DNA of 64,000 nucleotides from NCBI RefSeq assembly GCF_033025475.1, contig NZ_CP130322.1, positions 2,361,001 through 2,425,000 on the forward strand, written 5' to 3'. This stretch comes from Sphingomonas sp. C3-2 (GTDB lineage: Bacteria; Pseudomonadota; Alphaproteobacteria; Sphingomonadales; Sphingomonadaceae). Position 1 is the first letter of the stretch. Each line of letters opens with the position of its first letter. Below are positions 47,231-58,781 of this stretch, piece by piece. The position numbers and the translations under genes were made by a program. The notes under the pieces are model-generated. The model was not told the DNA's origin. It made no database searches and worked only from the letters and a program-made list of their open reading frames with translations.

Positions 47231-47781
47231 GCTTTTTTCCCTTCGATAACCGGTTTGCCGTGCGTGGCGGCGACCCCGCGCGCGAGCGATTCGAGCACCT
47301 CGCGCAATTCGGGATCGGCCACCGTGCGCAGGCTGTCCCCCAATTCGACCGGGACGGGCGTCTCGGGCGAAACGAGGTTTCTTTTCATACGCGGCTTGAT
47401 CGTCACGCCCTGACGAAAACTGAGCCGGGCGACGGCGGGATAGCCGAAAAAACGGTTCACGCGCTCGATGATCTCGGGCGCGACATGCTGCATCATCGCC
47501 GCGTGCGCGCCGGACACGGTGAGCGTCAGCACACCATCGGCGCGCTCGCCCTTGGGGAATTTGATCGATTCCGGGGCGGAGACGCCCGCATAGCGTTCGC
47601 CGACAATTTCGGCCCAGCGGCTCACGATCGAACTCTGGACAAAGCCGAACTTGCGATAGGCGGCACGGCCGACCTCGGGAAGCATTTCGGAAACGGAACG
47701 CGCACGGCCGCCCCGCGGGCGTGGTTCGCCCTGCGCCGTGCGGCGGGATACGCCTGATTTTGTGGGTCGCCTTTCGCTCAT
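47227..47781 (-). CDS. dciA: DciA-like replicative helicase loader (DUF721)
   Basis: 184 aa. N-terminal basic tail then a DUF721/KH-like domain (about 55-140: SIVSRWAEIVG and LTLTVSGAHAAMMQHVAPEIIERVN). DciA loads DnaB helicase in most bacteria that lack DnaC. Start ATG 47781 with GGAGGGGG just before it; an ATG at 47793 would embed that ribosome site. Divergent from mutY by 26 bp and heads an operon ending in smc. Confidence 0.88.
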   Translation of the reverse strand: MSERRPTKSGVSRRTAQGEPRPRGGRARSVSEMLPEVGRAAYRKFGFVQSSIVSRWAEIVGERYAGVSAPESIKFPKGERADGVLTLTVSGAHAAMMQHVAPEIIERVNRFFGYPAVARLSFRQGVTIKPRMKRNLVSPETPVPVELGDSLRTVADPELREVLESLARGVAATHGKPVIEGKKA

Positions 47782-47807
47782 CGCCCCCTCCATGCCATAG
47801 GCACCCC

Positions 47808-48890
47808 ATGTCCGTCGATATGCCAGACCCGCACACCGTTCAGATCGCACCGCTTCTGCTGGACTGGTATGATCGCAATGCCCGTATCCTGCCCTGGCGC
47901 AGCCCGCCGGGAACTCCCGCGCCCGATCCGTACCGCGTCTGGTTGTCTGAAATCATGTTGCAGCAGACCACGGTGGCCGCGGTGAAATCCTATTTCGAGG
48001 CGTTCACCACGCGCTGGCCCGATGTGGCGGCGCTGGCGGCCGCCTATGATGCCGATGTGATGAGCGCCTGGGCGGGGCTTGGCTATTATGCCCGCGCCCG
48101 CAATCTTCTGGCCTGTGCGCGCACCGTGGTGAGCCAGCATGGCGGGAATTTTCCGGATGACGAGGCCGGGCTGCTCAAGCTTCCCGGCGTCGGCCGCTAT
48201 ACCGCGGCGGCGGTGGCGGCAATCGCCTTTGGCCGGCGTGCGACGGTGATGGATGCCAATGTCGAACGCGTCGTTGCGCGGCTCTTTGCTGTTACGGAAC
48301 CACTGCCCGAGGCCAAGAACCGGCTCTATGCGCTTACCGATACGATCACGCCCGATGCGCGCGCGGGCGATTTTGCGCAGGCGATGATGGATCTGGGGGC
48401 AACGATCTGCACCCCCAAAGCCCCCAAATGCCTGATCTGCCCACTGTCTGCGCTGTGCGCGGCGCAAGCGGCGGGCAATGCCGAGGCGCTGCCCGCCAAG
48501 GCGCCAAAAAAGGCAAAGCCGGTGCGGCGTGGCACGATCTTCTGGATCGAGCGGGACGGCCATGTCTGGCTCGTCCGCCGCCCGGACAAGGGGCTGCTGG
48601 GCGGGATGCGCGCGTTCCCCACCGGGCCGTGGACGTCGGAGGCGCCGGGGCTGGCTGCGGCGCCCCTTGCCGCCGCCGGCTGGAGCGAATTGCCTGGGCA
48701 TGTGCGCCATGTCTTCACCCATTTCGCGCTTGAACTGTCGATCGTCGGGACGCGGATCGAAAATTCTTGCGTGGATCAGGGCGCCGGGGAATGGTGGCGC
48801 ATCGACGCGATCGGAACGGCGGGGCTACCCACCGTTTTCGCCAAGGCCGCGCACAGGGTATTGGAGGAGGGGGAATGGCTGACAGGATGA
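47808..48890 (+). CDS. mutY: A/G-specific adenine DNA glycosylase MutY
   Basis: 360 aa. Removes A mispaired with 8-oxoG. Catalytic Glu E48 in SEIMLQQT, helix-hairpin-helix LPGVGRYTAAAVA, catalytic Asp D149 in VMDANVERV, then a 4Fe-4S cluster (CTPKAPKCLICPLSALC) and a C-terminal Nudix-like 8-oxoG recognition domain. ATG 47808. Overlaps the next gene by 16 bp. Confidence 0.95.
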   Translation: MSVDMPDPHTVQIAPLLLDWYDRNARILPWRSPPGTPAPDPYRVWLSEIMLQQTTVAAVKSYFEAFTTRWPDVAALAAAYDADVMSAWAGLGYYARARNLLACARTVVSQHGGNFPDDEAGLLKLPGVGRYTAAAVAAIAFGRRATVMDANVERVVARLFAVTEPLPEAKNRLYALTDTITPDARAGDFAQAMMDLGATICTPKAPKCLICPLSALCAAQAAGNAEALPAKAPKKAKPVRRGTIFWIERDGHVWLVRRPDKGLLGGMRAFPTGPWTSEAPGLAAAPLAAAGWSELPGHVRHVFTHFALELSIVGTRIENSCVDQGAGEWWRIDAIGTAGLPTVFAKAAHRVLEEGEWLTG

Positions 48891-50155
48891 TCGACCGACG
48901 GGCCTTTGTCCGCAGCCTGGCGATGCTCGGCGCGCTGGGGGCATTGCCCGCCCCGGTGCTCGCCCGCGTCCGTGCCGGGGACTGGCAGGCCGTCGATACG
49001 CTTTTTGCCGAACTGGTCCCCGCCAAGGTGCCCGGGCTTGCAGCCGCGATCGGTCGGGGCTTTGGCGAACCCGAATTTTTTGGGGCAGGCACGCTCGCGC
49101 GCGACAGCCAGCGCGCGGTCGGCCCCGACAGTCTGTGGCGCATCTATTCGATGACCAAGCCGGTAACCGGCATGGCGGCGATGATGCTGATCGAGGACGG
49201 CAAGCTTTCGCTCGACCAGAATATCGCCGATTTCATCCCCGGCTTTGCCAATCCGCGCGTGCAATTGTCGGTCGATACGCTTGAAAGCCGCCCGGCCAAG
49301 GGGCCGATCACGATGCGCCATCTGCTCACGCACACGGCGGGGCTTGGCTACAGCATCGTCACCAAGGGGCCGCTCCTTGCCGAATATCTGCGGCTGGGGA
49401 TCACCCCGGCGGCACTCACCCGCAAACCGCTCCCCGATCTCGCGCTGCCGCCGACTGCGCCCAGCCTGGGCGATTTTGCAGACCGGCTGGCGACATTGCC
49501 GCTCATCGCGGATCCGGGGACGAAGTGGAGCTATTCGGTCAGCCTCGATCTTCTGGGCCGGGTGATCGAGCGTGCGTCGGGCAAGAGCTTCGAGGATTTC
49601 CTGCAGGAACGCATGTTCGGTCCGCTGGGGATGAAGAGCACCTTCTGGCGCGTGCCCGAAAGCGAGGCCGCGCGGCTGGTGACAAATTACATGGTCGGCC
49701 CCAAGGGCAACGCCTTTCCTATCGATCCGGGGCAGAGCAGCATCTATCTCGACAAGGCGCCCTTTGCCTTTGGCGGGGCGGGGCTGGTCTCCAGCGCGCG
49801 CGATTATGACCGCTTCCTCCTCATGCTGCTCGGCGGAGGCGCCATCGGCAAGGTGCGGGTGATGCGGCCCGAAACGGTGCGGCTCGGCATGTCGAACCTG
49901 CTGCCGGATGGCATCGATACCACCGGCACCTTTGCCGAGGGGCAGGGTTTCGGTGCGGGCGGGCGCGTGGTGATCAAGCCCGTGCCCGGTGGGCCGGGGC
50001 TCGGCACCTTTGGCTGGGCGGGCGCCGCCGCCACGATTGGTTGGGTCGACCCCGCCAACGGCTTGCGCGCGGCGGGCTATGCGCAGCACCTGCCCGACAG
50101 TTCCTATGGTTTCCCGACGAGCTTTTCCAAGGCCGTCTATGCGGGGCTTGCATGA
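48875..50155 (+). CDS. Secreted serine hydrolase, class C beta-lactamase fold
   Basis: 426 aa. The N-terminus has a Tat-like signal (DRRAFVRS followed by a hydrophobic stretch, cleavage near PVLA). Active-site SxxK is SMTK, the second motif is YSV (in WSYSVSLDLLG) and the third region is a Gly-rich FGAGGRV segment. These match the esterase/beta-lactamase-like group rather than a proven beta-lactamase. Substrate unknown. ATG 48875 lies within the end of mutY. Confidence 0.9.
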   Translation: MADRMIDRRAFVRSLAMLGALGALPAPVLARVRAGDWQAVDTLFAELVPAKVPGLAAAIGRGFGEPEFFGAGTLARDSQRAVGPDSLWRIYSMTKPVTGMAAMMLIEDGKLSLDQNIADFIPGFANPRVQLSVDTLESRPAKGPITMRHLLTHTAGLGYSIVTKGPLLAEYLRLGITPAALTRKPLPDLALPPTAPSLGDFADRLATLPLIADPGTKWSYSVSLDLLGRVIERASGKSFEDFLQERMFGPLGMKSTFWRVPESEAARLVTNYMVGPKGNAFPIDPGQSSIYLDKAPFAFGGAGLVSSARDYDRFLLMLLGGGAIGKVRVMRPETVRLGMSNLLPDGIDTTGTFAEGQGFGAGGRVVIKPVPGGPGLGTFGWAGAAATIGWVDPANGLRAAGYAQHLPDSSYGFPTSFSKAVYAGLA

Positions 50156-51033
50156 CCCAGATTGATCCGCCGGGTTTTACCGGCAGCCTGCTCGACCGTT
50201 CCGATCTTGTGCGCACCGATGCCGAAAGGCTGGCCGCGATGCGCGCAAGTCCGGCGGCGAAGCTGCTCGCGCTTGAGGGCATCGATCCGGTGCTCGATGC
50301 GGGCGGGCGGCTCAGCTGGAAATCGCTGGACGAAGCGCATCCCGACGCCGAACTGATCTTTCTCGGGATCGAGGAGGATTGCCCGCGCTTTGCCGAGGTG
50401 CGGCGCGATCTGCCCGACGGTGTCAACCGCTCGGTCGCGATCTTCCGCATGCTCGACATCATGGCTGCGGGTGAGGCGGGCACCTATGCCGCCGCGCGCA
50501 GCCTGATCGATTGGCATGTCCGCCATGGTTTCTGCGCGCGCTGCGGCACGGCGACCGCCATGTTCCGGGGCGGCTGGGGCCGCAAATGCGGCGGTTGCGG
50601 ATCGGAACATTTTCCGCGCGTCGACCCGGTGGTCATCATGCTCGGCGAATATGAAGGCAAGGTGCTGATCGGGCGTCAGCCCGCTTATCCCAAGCTGCGT
50701 TATTCGGCGCTCGCCGGGTTTCTGGAGCCGGGGGAATCGATCGAGGAAGCGGTGGCGCGCGAGATGTGGGAGGAAGCGGGCGTGCGCACCCGGGCCGTGC
50801 GTTATGTCGTCAGCCAGCCCTGGCCGTTCCCGTCCTCGCTGATGATCGCGTGCATCGCCGAGGTCGACCGCGCGACGCTGACCATCGATTATACCGAGCT
50901 GGAAGATGCGCGTTGGGTGTCGCGCGCCGAGGTGGCGGCCGCGCTGGCGCACGAGGCGGGTGCACCGTTCCTGCCACCGCCGCGCTACGCCATCGCGCAT
51001 ACGCTGTTCGAACACTGGCTGGCCGGGGAGTGA
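50152..51033 (+). CDS. nudC: NAD+ diphosphatase / NAD-decapping NudC
   Basis: 293 aa. Zinc ribbon FCARCG and KCGGCG in the middle, then the Nudix box GFLEPGESIEEAVAREMWEEAG, and the NudC-specific SQPWPFP. Hydrolyses NADH and removes NAD caps from RNA. ATG 50152 overlaps the previous stop (ATGA). Confidence 0.94.
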   Translation: MTQIDPPGFTGSLLDRSDLVRTDAERLAAMRASPAAKLLALEGIDPVLDAGGRLSWKSLDEAHPDAELIFLGIEEDCPRFAEVRRDLPDGVNRSVAIFRMLDIMAAGEAGTYAAARSLIDWHVRHGFCARCGTATAMFRGGWGRKCGGCGSEHFPRVDPVVIMLGEYEGKVLIGRQPAYPKLRYSALAGFLEPGESIEEAVAREMWEEAGVRTRAVRYVVSQPWPFPSSLMIACIAEVDRATLTIDYTELEDARWVSRAEVAAALAHEAGAPFLPPPRYAIAHTLFEHWLAGE

Positions 51034-51058
51034 GGCACGCGGGCGGCTATTCGGTTGA

Positions 51059-53242
<2,184 letters not shown>

Positions 53243-53306
53243 AATCATCGCGCCGTGGTAAATATTTCGGTTTTCACACCGTCTTAACAGCCACAGCGCT
53301 ATAAGA

Positions 53307-53335
53307 CGTTATGGGATCGCGTGATTTCCATAACG
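53307..53335. promoter_or_regulatory. 8-bp inverted repeat upstream of the PilZ gene
   Basis: CGTTATGG (53307-53314) and CCATAACG (53328-53335), perfect, 13 bases apart, in the AT-rich 142-bp gap before the PilZ gene. Possible operator. Confidence 0.5.
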
Positions 53336-53384
53336 ATGATCAGAGAAATTATATCGTCATATCAGGGGAATAGTCGGGCGTTTC

Positions 53385-54032
53385 ATGGGGCAGGCAGATA
53401 ATTCCGATAGCGCGCCGACGCCGGTTGTAGACGAGGATGCGCGTGCCGATCGGCGCGGCGCCAAGCGCTTCATGACCATCTTGCGGGTCGGCAAGCTGGT
53501 GACGAGCGGCCAGCAGCGGCTTTGCCTCATCCGCAATATCTCGTCGAGCGGACTGATGGCGCATGTCTATGCGCCGCACGCCGTGGGCGACAAGGTCGAG
53601 ATCGAGCTCAAGGCCGATCAGCCACTGCGCGGCGAGATCGTCTGGGTGCGCGACGAGCATATCGGCGTGCGCTTCGACGGACAGATCGAGGTGCAGGATA
53701 TCTTGACCGGCCGCACCACGATCGAAGGCCGCAAGCCGCGCGCGCCGCGTATCGAGGTGGAAGCCCGCGCCCGCGTGAAGGTGGATAACACCGTTTACCG
53801 CGTCGCCGTGCGCGATATCTCCCAGGGCGGCATCTGCATCGACCTCGACGAACCGCTGAAGCAGGGGGACGATGCCGTCGTCACGGTCGACGGGATGGAG
53901 CAGATGAGCGCGATCGTGCGCTGGTGCCACGAAGGGCAGGTGGGGTTGTCCTTCATCAAGCCGGTGGCGTTCGACGATCTGATCCGCTGGCTCGACGAGC
54001 AGGATGGCGAGGAGCGTCCCGCCACGGCCTGA
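53385..54032 (+). CDS. Protein with two PilZ domains
   Basis: 215 aa. First PilZ domain about 22-100 (DRRGAKRF then RNISSSGLMAHV), second about 120-200 (ARVKVDNTVYRVAVRDISQGGICID). PilZ motifs RxxxR and (D/N)xSxxG bind cyclic di-GMP in the family. The first domain has both motifs; in the second the RxxxR is less clear. No output domain, so it may act by protein contact. Start ATG 53385. Confidence 0.88.
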   Translation: MGQADNSDSAPTPVVDEDARADRRGAKRFMTILRVGKLVTSGQQRLCLIRNISSSGLMAHVYAPHAVGDKVEIELKADQPLRGEIVWVRDEHIGVRFDGQIEVQDILTGRTTIEGRKPRAPRIEVEARARVKVDNTVYRVAVRDISQGGICIDLDEPLKQGDDAVVTVDGMEQMSAIVRWCHEGQVGLSFIKPVAFDDLIRWLDEQDGEERPATA

Positions 54033-54069
54033 TGTTTCGCAGGGGCAGGCGGCATGCTATCGTGCCGCT

Positions 54070-54948
54070 ATGGAGAGTAGCACCCACGTACTTGAACGGC
54101 CGCCCGAGGGCGCCGCTGCCGACTGGACCATATCGCAGAACTGGGCGGCCTATACCGCAGACGAACACGCGCTGTGGGACCGGCTGTTCGCGCGCCAGAC
54201 CGCGCAACTGCCCGGCCGCGCCTCGGAAGCCTTTTTGCGGGGCATCGACATGCTCCGCCTGTCAAAACCCGGCATCCCCGATTTCGAGGAACTGTCGGAG
54301 CATCTGATGGCTGCGACCGGCTGGCGTGTCGTTGCGGTGCCGGGGCTGGTGCCCGACGATGTGTTCTTCGATCATCTCGCCAATCGTCGTTTCGTCGCCG
54401 GCAATTTCATCCGGCGCCCCGACCAGCTCGACTATATTCAGGAGCCCGACGTCTTTCACGATGTGTTCGGCCATGTGCCGATGCTCGCCGACCCCGATTT
54501 CGCCGATTATATGGAGGCTTATGGCCGGGGCGGGCAACGCGCGCTGCAGCTGGGTGCGCTCAAGCGGCTGGCAAGGCTATATTGGTACACGGTCGAATTC
54601 GGGCTGGTCGAGGAAAAGGGAGCTTTACGCATCTATGGCTCGGGCATCGTGTCCAGCCACGGCGAAAGCCGCTTCGCGCTCGACGACCCCAGCCCCAACC
54701 GCATCCGCTTCGATCTCAGGCGGGTGATGCGCACCGAATATCGGATCGACGATTATCAGCAGAATTATTTCGTCATTCCAAGCTTTGAGGAATTGCGCCG
54801 GATCACCGTCGAGAACGACTTTGCGCCGATCTATGCCGAACTCGACGCGCTGCCCGATATCGCGATCGCCGATATCCTCCCCGCCGATGACGTGATCACG
54901 CGCGGCACGCAGGACTATGCGCGCCGGCGTGACGGCCATCAGGCATAG
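54070..54948 (+). CDS. phhA: Phenylalanine 4-monooxygenase
   Basis: 292 aa. Iron ligands in the DVFHDVFGHVPM motif (two His) and the Glu in YTVEFGLV. The enzyme hydroxylates Phe to Tyr using tetrahydropterin. Length is that of bacterial single-domain PAH. ATG 54070. Its 3' end overlaps prmA by 10 bp on the opposite strand. Confidence 0.94.
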   Translation: MESSTHVLERPPEGAAADWTISQNWAAYTADEHALWDRLFARQTAQLPGRASEAFLRGIDMLRLSKPGIPDFEELSEHLMAATGWRVVAVPGLVPDDVFFDHLANRRFVAGNFIRRPDQLDYIQEPDVFHDVFGHVPMLADPDFADYMEAYGRGGQRALQLGALKRLARLYWYTVEFGLVEEKGALRIYGSGIVSSHGESRFALDDPSPNRIRFDLRRVMRTEYRIDDYQQNYFVIPSFEELRRITVENDFAPIYAELDALPDIAIADILPADDVITRGTQDYARRRDGHQA

Positions 54949-55859
54949 CGCCGCCGCTTGCGCAGCATGAGCGTGGGCCATTCGCCCCGGTCGATCCGGC
55001 CGGCGAGGCGAAGGCCCTGCCGGCGATAGGCGGTGGCAACGCGGCGGGCCTGGCTGTCGAGCAGCCCGGCCAGAATGAGCGTGCCGCCCTCGTCCAGCTC
55101 CGCCGCGATCGACGGCGCCATCTCGATCAGCGGCCCTGCCAAAATGTTGGCGATGATCAGGTCATAGGGCGCGCGCCGCTTGATCGTGCGGTGCTCCACC
55201 CCCGGCGCCACGACCAGCGCAAGCCGCCCTTCGCGGCGGCCGAGGCGGATGCCGTTCAGCTCGGCATTCTCGGCGGTCACGTCGATCGCGATGGGGTCGA
55301 TATCGGTCGCGGTGGCAAAGGCGCGCGGCCAGAGATGCATCGCGGCAAAGGCAAGAAGCCCGGTGCCGGTGCCCAGATCGATCACATCGCGGTAGTGATT
55401 GCCCTGCCGCTTCAGCCGATCGAGCATCATCAGGCAGCCGGTGGTGGTTTCATGCTGCCCGGTGCCGAAGGCGAGCCCGGCTTCGATCAGGAAAGCCTTG
55501 GCGCCTGCCGGAATGCGCTCGGCATTGCTCGATGTGTGGACGAAGAAGCGCCCGGCGCGCACCGGCTCGATCCCGGCCTGGCTCAGCGTCACCCAGTCTT
55601 CCTCGACGATGCGTTCGACCACCGCTTCCTGCCCCTCGGCACTGGGCACGAGCGTGCGGAGCGCGGCGAGCGTGCCGGCATCGGGTTCGGTTTCGAAATA
55701 GCCGTCGAGCTGCCAGTCATCGGGGCGCGTGGGATCGGGCTCGCTGGTCATCAGAACCGGCGGGGGATCGATCGCAACGAGTTCGGCGATGTCGATGAAC
55801 TGCAGCGATTCGGCCTCGGCCTTGGTACAGGGAAGGGTGACTTTCCAGCTATCGGACAT
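54939..55859 (-). CDS. prmA: Ribosomal protein L11 methyltransferase
   Basis: 306 aa. N-terminal substrate-recognition domain, then a SAM-binding methyltransferase with AFGTGQHETTTGCL, VIDLGTGTGLLAFAA and the NILAGPL motif (PrmA hallmark NPxY-like position). Trimethylates L11. Starts inside the end of the SDR gene (11-bp overlap) so coupled to it. Confidence 0.93.
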   Translation of the reverse strand: MSDSWKVTLPCTKAEAESLQFIDIAELVAIDPPPVLMTSEPDPTRPDDWQLDGYFETEPDAGTLAALRTLVPSAEGQEAVVERIVEEDWVTLSQAGIEPVRAGRFFVHTSSNAERIPAGAKAFLIEAGLAFGTGQHETTTGCLMMLDRLKRQGNHYRDVIDLGTGTGLLAFAAMHLWPRAFATATDIDPIAIDVTAENAELNGIRLGRREGRLALVVAPGVEHRTIKRRAPYDLIIANILAGPLIEMAPSIAAELDEGGTLILAGLLDSQARRVATAYRRQGLRLAGRIDRGEWPTLMLRKRRRYA

Positions 55860-56565
55860 AAGACGCTCCGTTGATATCGATTATGGCGCCGGTCATCGAC
55901 GCGGGCGCATGGAGCGCCAGAAAATGGGCGGCCTCGGCAACTTCTTCGGGAAACGCAACGCGGCCGAGCGGAATGTCCTTCAGAAAGGCGTCGCCCCCAC
56001 GGCTCGCCATATAGTCGTCGGGGTCGCCCGTGCAGGTAAAGCCCGGGCAGATCGCAAAGGCATGGATGCCCGCCGCGGCATAGGCGCGGGCGATGGTTTT
56101 GGTCATCCCCACCATGCCCGCCTTGGAGGCGGCATAGTGCCAGTGATCGGGGCTGTCGCCGCGATACGCCGCACGGCTGGCGATATTGACGATCCGTCCA
56201 CCCGTGCCACGCGCCTGAAAATGGCGCACGGCAAGCCGGCACAGCTCGGCCGAGGCGGTCAGGTTCACCTGCATCGTCCGCTCCCAGGCGGTAAGCCAGT
56301 CGTCGTGCGCGTCGGCGATCGGTGCGGCTTCGAAGATGCCGGCATTGTTGACGAGGATGTCGATCCGCCCGTCAAGCGCGCCCAGCGCGGCATCCCAAAG
56401 GCGCGGGGCTGCGCCCGGTACGGCGAGATCGGCAGCGATCATGCCGCCGGCATCGGTGGCGCTCGAATGGCCAACCACGCGCGCGCCGCCCTCGCGCAAC
56501 CGCGCGGCGATCGCGGCGCCGATGCCCCGGCGGCTGCCGGTGACAAGGATGTGAACAGGGTGCAT
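55849..56565 (-). CDS. SDR-family oxidoreductase
   Basis: 238 aa Rossmann enzyme: cofactor motif TGSRRGIG, NNAG, catalytic Ser in NIASRAA and the YxxxK in YAASKAG. It resembles 3-oxoacyl-ACP reductase-like or short-chain dehydrogenases; substrate unknown. ATG 56565 chosen; an upstream ATG at 56598 would add 11 residues. Confidence 0.9.
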   Translation of the reverse strand: MHPVHILVTGSRRGIGAAIAARLREGGARVVGHSSATDAGGMIAADLAVPGAAPRLWDAALGALDGRIDILVNNAGIFEAAPIADAHDDWLTAWERTMQVNLTASAELCRLAVRHFQARGTGGRIVNIASRAAYRGDSPDHWHYAASKAGMVGMTKTIARAYAAAGIHAFAICPGFTCTGDPDDYMASRGGDAFLKDIPLGRVAFPEEVAEAAHFLALHAPASMTGAIIDINGASYVR

Positions 56566-56787
56566 CGGGGTCCAATAGAACAAGGCGGGGCCAAACAACA
56601 GAGCGCGTAGACAGCGCGCTGCCGATCATGTGGCAGGCGGGGCGTTGAGCTTGGCTCTTATCGGCAATTCGTTAGCTATCACGCGGTCGATTGGGGTGGG
56701 AAGCGGACTGGCGGTTTCAAATTCAATCTGGCGATTAGCTGACCGTTCCCGCGTGACCCGAAGCGCTTACTTTGGCATGACACCTTG

Positions 56788-57261
56788 ATGGCAGCATCAC
56801 TTTTCGAAGACGTTCCGTTCAAAGCTAAGGTCATAGGTTGGGGGATCATTTCAATTCCGCTGGCGGCCTTGGCGTTTCTCGGGGCGACATTCCTGCGACC
56901 TGCCCCAATCGAACAGAAGTTGGTATGGGGTTGCTATACCGCGAACGATGCGCCTCCTATTATCATAGAAAACAGCGAGATACGTATCATCGATGGAACC
57001 CAGCGTTCTTTGAGTTATGTCGCAGGGCCGGATAAACACGGCTACATACTGACGGTTCGTCCAGCCCTTATCCTAAAAGTGTCAGGAGACGGCTCATACC
57101 GCTTCGAACAACGCCGAGGCACAGGATATTTTTGGCGGCTTCTTACCGAAAGCTCTGACAATCTGCGTAAGCCCGAAGATTTCGGTGGTCGAATTAATGT
57201 CGCTGCGGAAGGGGGACCGGCCATTTATGTCCGCTCTAAGGATGGCAATAGCTGCGGCTGA
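56788..57261 (+). CDS. AT-richer orphan gene, membrane-anchored hypothetical
   Basis: 157 aa. One membrane segment (about 17-36: IGWGIISIPLAALAFLGATFL) followed by a soluble part with a few cysteines and YVAGPDKHG, RRGTGYFWRLL motifs. Base and codon use differ from neighbours: many AAA, ATA, TTA, CTA and AGA codons and visibly lower GC, as in the 220-bp gap before it. No recognised family. Probably acquired recently. Confidence 0.65.
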   Translation: MAASLFEDVPFKAKVIGWGIISIPLAALAFLGATFLRPAPIEQKLVWGCYTANDAPPIIIENSEIRIIDGTQRSLSYVAGPDKHGYILTVRPALILKVSGDGSYRFEQRRGTGYFWRLLTESSDNLRKPEDFGGRINVAAEGGPAIYVRSKDGNSCG

Positions 57262-57308
57262 ACGGCCACATATGGCCGTCTCGGGACGTCCGGGCCTGCC
57301 CGCGCAGT

Positions 57309-58700
57309 TTAACGGCTAGCGGACACCGATGAGGCGAACTGGCCCGCGCTCTCCATCAACCGCCCCAGTTGCGAGTCGAGCGTGCTGAAATTCTGACCCG
57401 TCTCGTCGATGGCGGCGGCGACGGATTCAGTATCCGAACGGATCGCGGCGATCGTCGAGGACATCGAGTCGGCGGCGAGCGCGGTTTCATCGACCGCGGC
57501 GGTGATCATCGTCACCGTCTGCGCCTGTACCTCCATCGCCTGACGGATGCGCGTGGCGCAGGCTTCCACCTCGGCAACGGTGTCGCGGATCGACAGGTTG
57601 GACGAAACGCTGGAGCGCGTCGCCGACTGGATCGATTCGATCTTGGCGGCAATGTCGTCGGTGGCGCGCGCGGTCTGCGCGGCGAGCGACTTCACCTCCT
57701 GCGCAACGACCGCAAAGCCGCGCCCGGCGTCGCCCGCGCGCGCGGCTTCGATCGTCGCATTGAGCGCGAGCAGGTTGGTCTGCCCGGCAATGTCGCGGAT
57801 CAGGCCAAGGATCGACTCGATTGACTGGGCATGGCCCGAAAGCATCTCCGATGCCGAAACCGCCTCCCCCGCCTGGGTCGAGGCACGGTTGGCGACGTCG
57901 GCGGCGGTTTCTACCTCGGCGCGGGCATCCTCGATCGCGAGGATCAGGCCCGCCGCGGTCTGTGCTGCATCGCGCATCGCGATGGCCGATTGTTCGGCAG
58001 CGGCCGCCACTTCGGAGGTGCGGCCATGCATGTTCTGCGCGCTGCCGGCGACGCTCGCCGCCTGTTCGCGCAACCGGTCGCTCTCGCGCGATACGGTTTC
58101 GAGCGACGCGCCGATGCGCGACTGGAAATCGTCGGCCACGCGCTGGCGCGAGTCGGCGGCGGCGCGCTCCCGGTAACAGGCATAGAGCGAGGCGGTGATG
58201 TCGGCCTCGAGCGCGGAAAGCTGGAGCAGCGCCGGGATCATCGCCGAAAGCCGCGGATCATCGCCGGCAACGCGCCCGAGCAATGTGGTGAGCGCGGCGC
58301 GGTCGCTGGCGGCGATCATCGCACGCAGCCGGGTGGGCGGGACATTGGCGGCATAAGCGAGCGCGACCGAGCGTTCCACCGACTCGATCCATTCGAACTG
58401 CCGGGTGTTGCAGAAACGGTTGCGCAGGAAGACGACGCCGATCTCGATCACGCGCTCAATATCGCTGGCGGTGAACATCCGGTCGTTCGGAAAGCAGACG
58501 CGCCAGTGATCCCAATAGGCGCGCGCGATTACCAGCGCTTCGGGCTCGATCAGCCCCCAGATCTCGGCGCACAGCGTCTCCAGCGTGCCGTCATGGTCGA
58601 ACATCGCAAGCCGCCCGGCGATGTCGATCGTCCGCGTGAACGGAGTCGGAGAGACGGGGTTGAGGCTTTGATTGGCGCTTTCGTTCACAAAAGGCTCCAC
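57309..58700 (-). CDS. Soluble chemoreceptor with globin-like sensor domain
   Basis: 463 aa, no membrane helix. C-terminal half is a methyl-accepting signalling domain, with the hairpin tip [20 protein letters not shown] and [18 protein letters not shown]. The N-terminal 170 residues follow the globin-coupled sensor pattern ([36 protein letters not shown]). The position of the heme-binding proximal His appears to be Ala or Leu, so it may not bind heme. Inferred by motif, not by alignment. Confidence 0.82.
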   Translation of the reverse strand: MEPFVNESANQSLNPVSPTPFTRTIDIAGRLAMFDHDGTLETLCAEIWGLIEPEALVIARAYWDHWRVCFPNDRMFTASDIERVIEIGVVFLRNRFCNTRQFEWIESVERSVALAYAANVPPTRLRAMIAASDRAALTTLLGRVAGDDPRLSAMIPALLQLSALEADITASLYACYRERAAADSRQRVADDFQSRIGASLETVSRESDRLREQAASVAGSAQNMHGRTSEVAAAAEQSAIAMRDAAQTAAGLILAIEDARAEVETAADVANRASTQAGEAVSASEMLSGHAQSIESILGLIRDIAGQTNLLALNATIEAARAGDAGRGFAVVAQEVKSLAAQTARATDDIAAKIESIQSATRSSVSSNLSIRDTVAEVEACATRIRQAMEVQAQTVTMITAAVDETALAADSMSSTIAAIRSDTESVAAAIDETGQNFSTLDSQLGRLMESAGQFASSVSASR

Positions 58701-58768
58701 AATTCCATTCTGTCACCGGGGGCAGGGCCAGGCCGTTTCCCGCTGGGAATCGCGTAACCGGAATTGGT

Positions 58769-58781
58769 TAAGGGGCCCTTA
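58769..58781. promoter_or_regulatory. Perfect palindrome in the chemoreceptor/sdhC gap
   Basis: TAAGGG-G-CCCTTA at 58769-58781. The half TTAAGGGG recurs at 58850-58857, 29 bp before sdhC. The 185-bp gap is between divergent genes. Confidence 0.5.
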
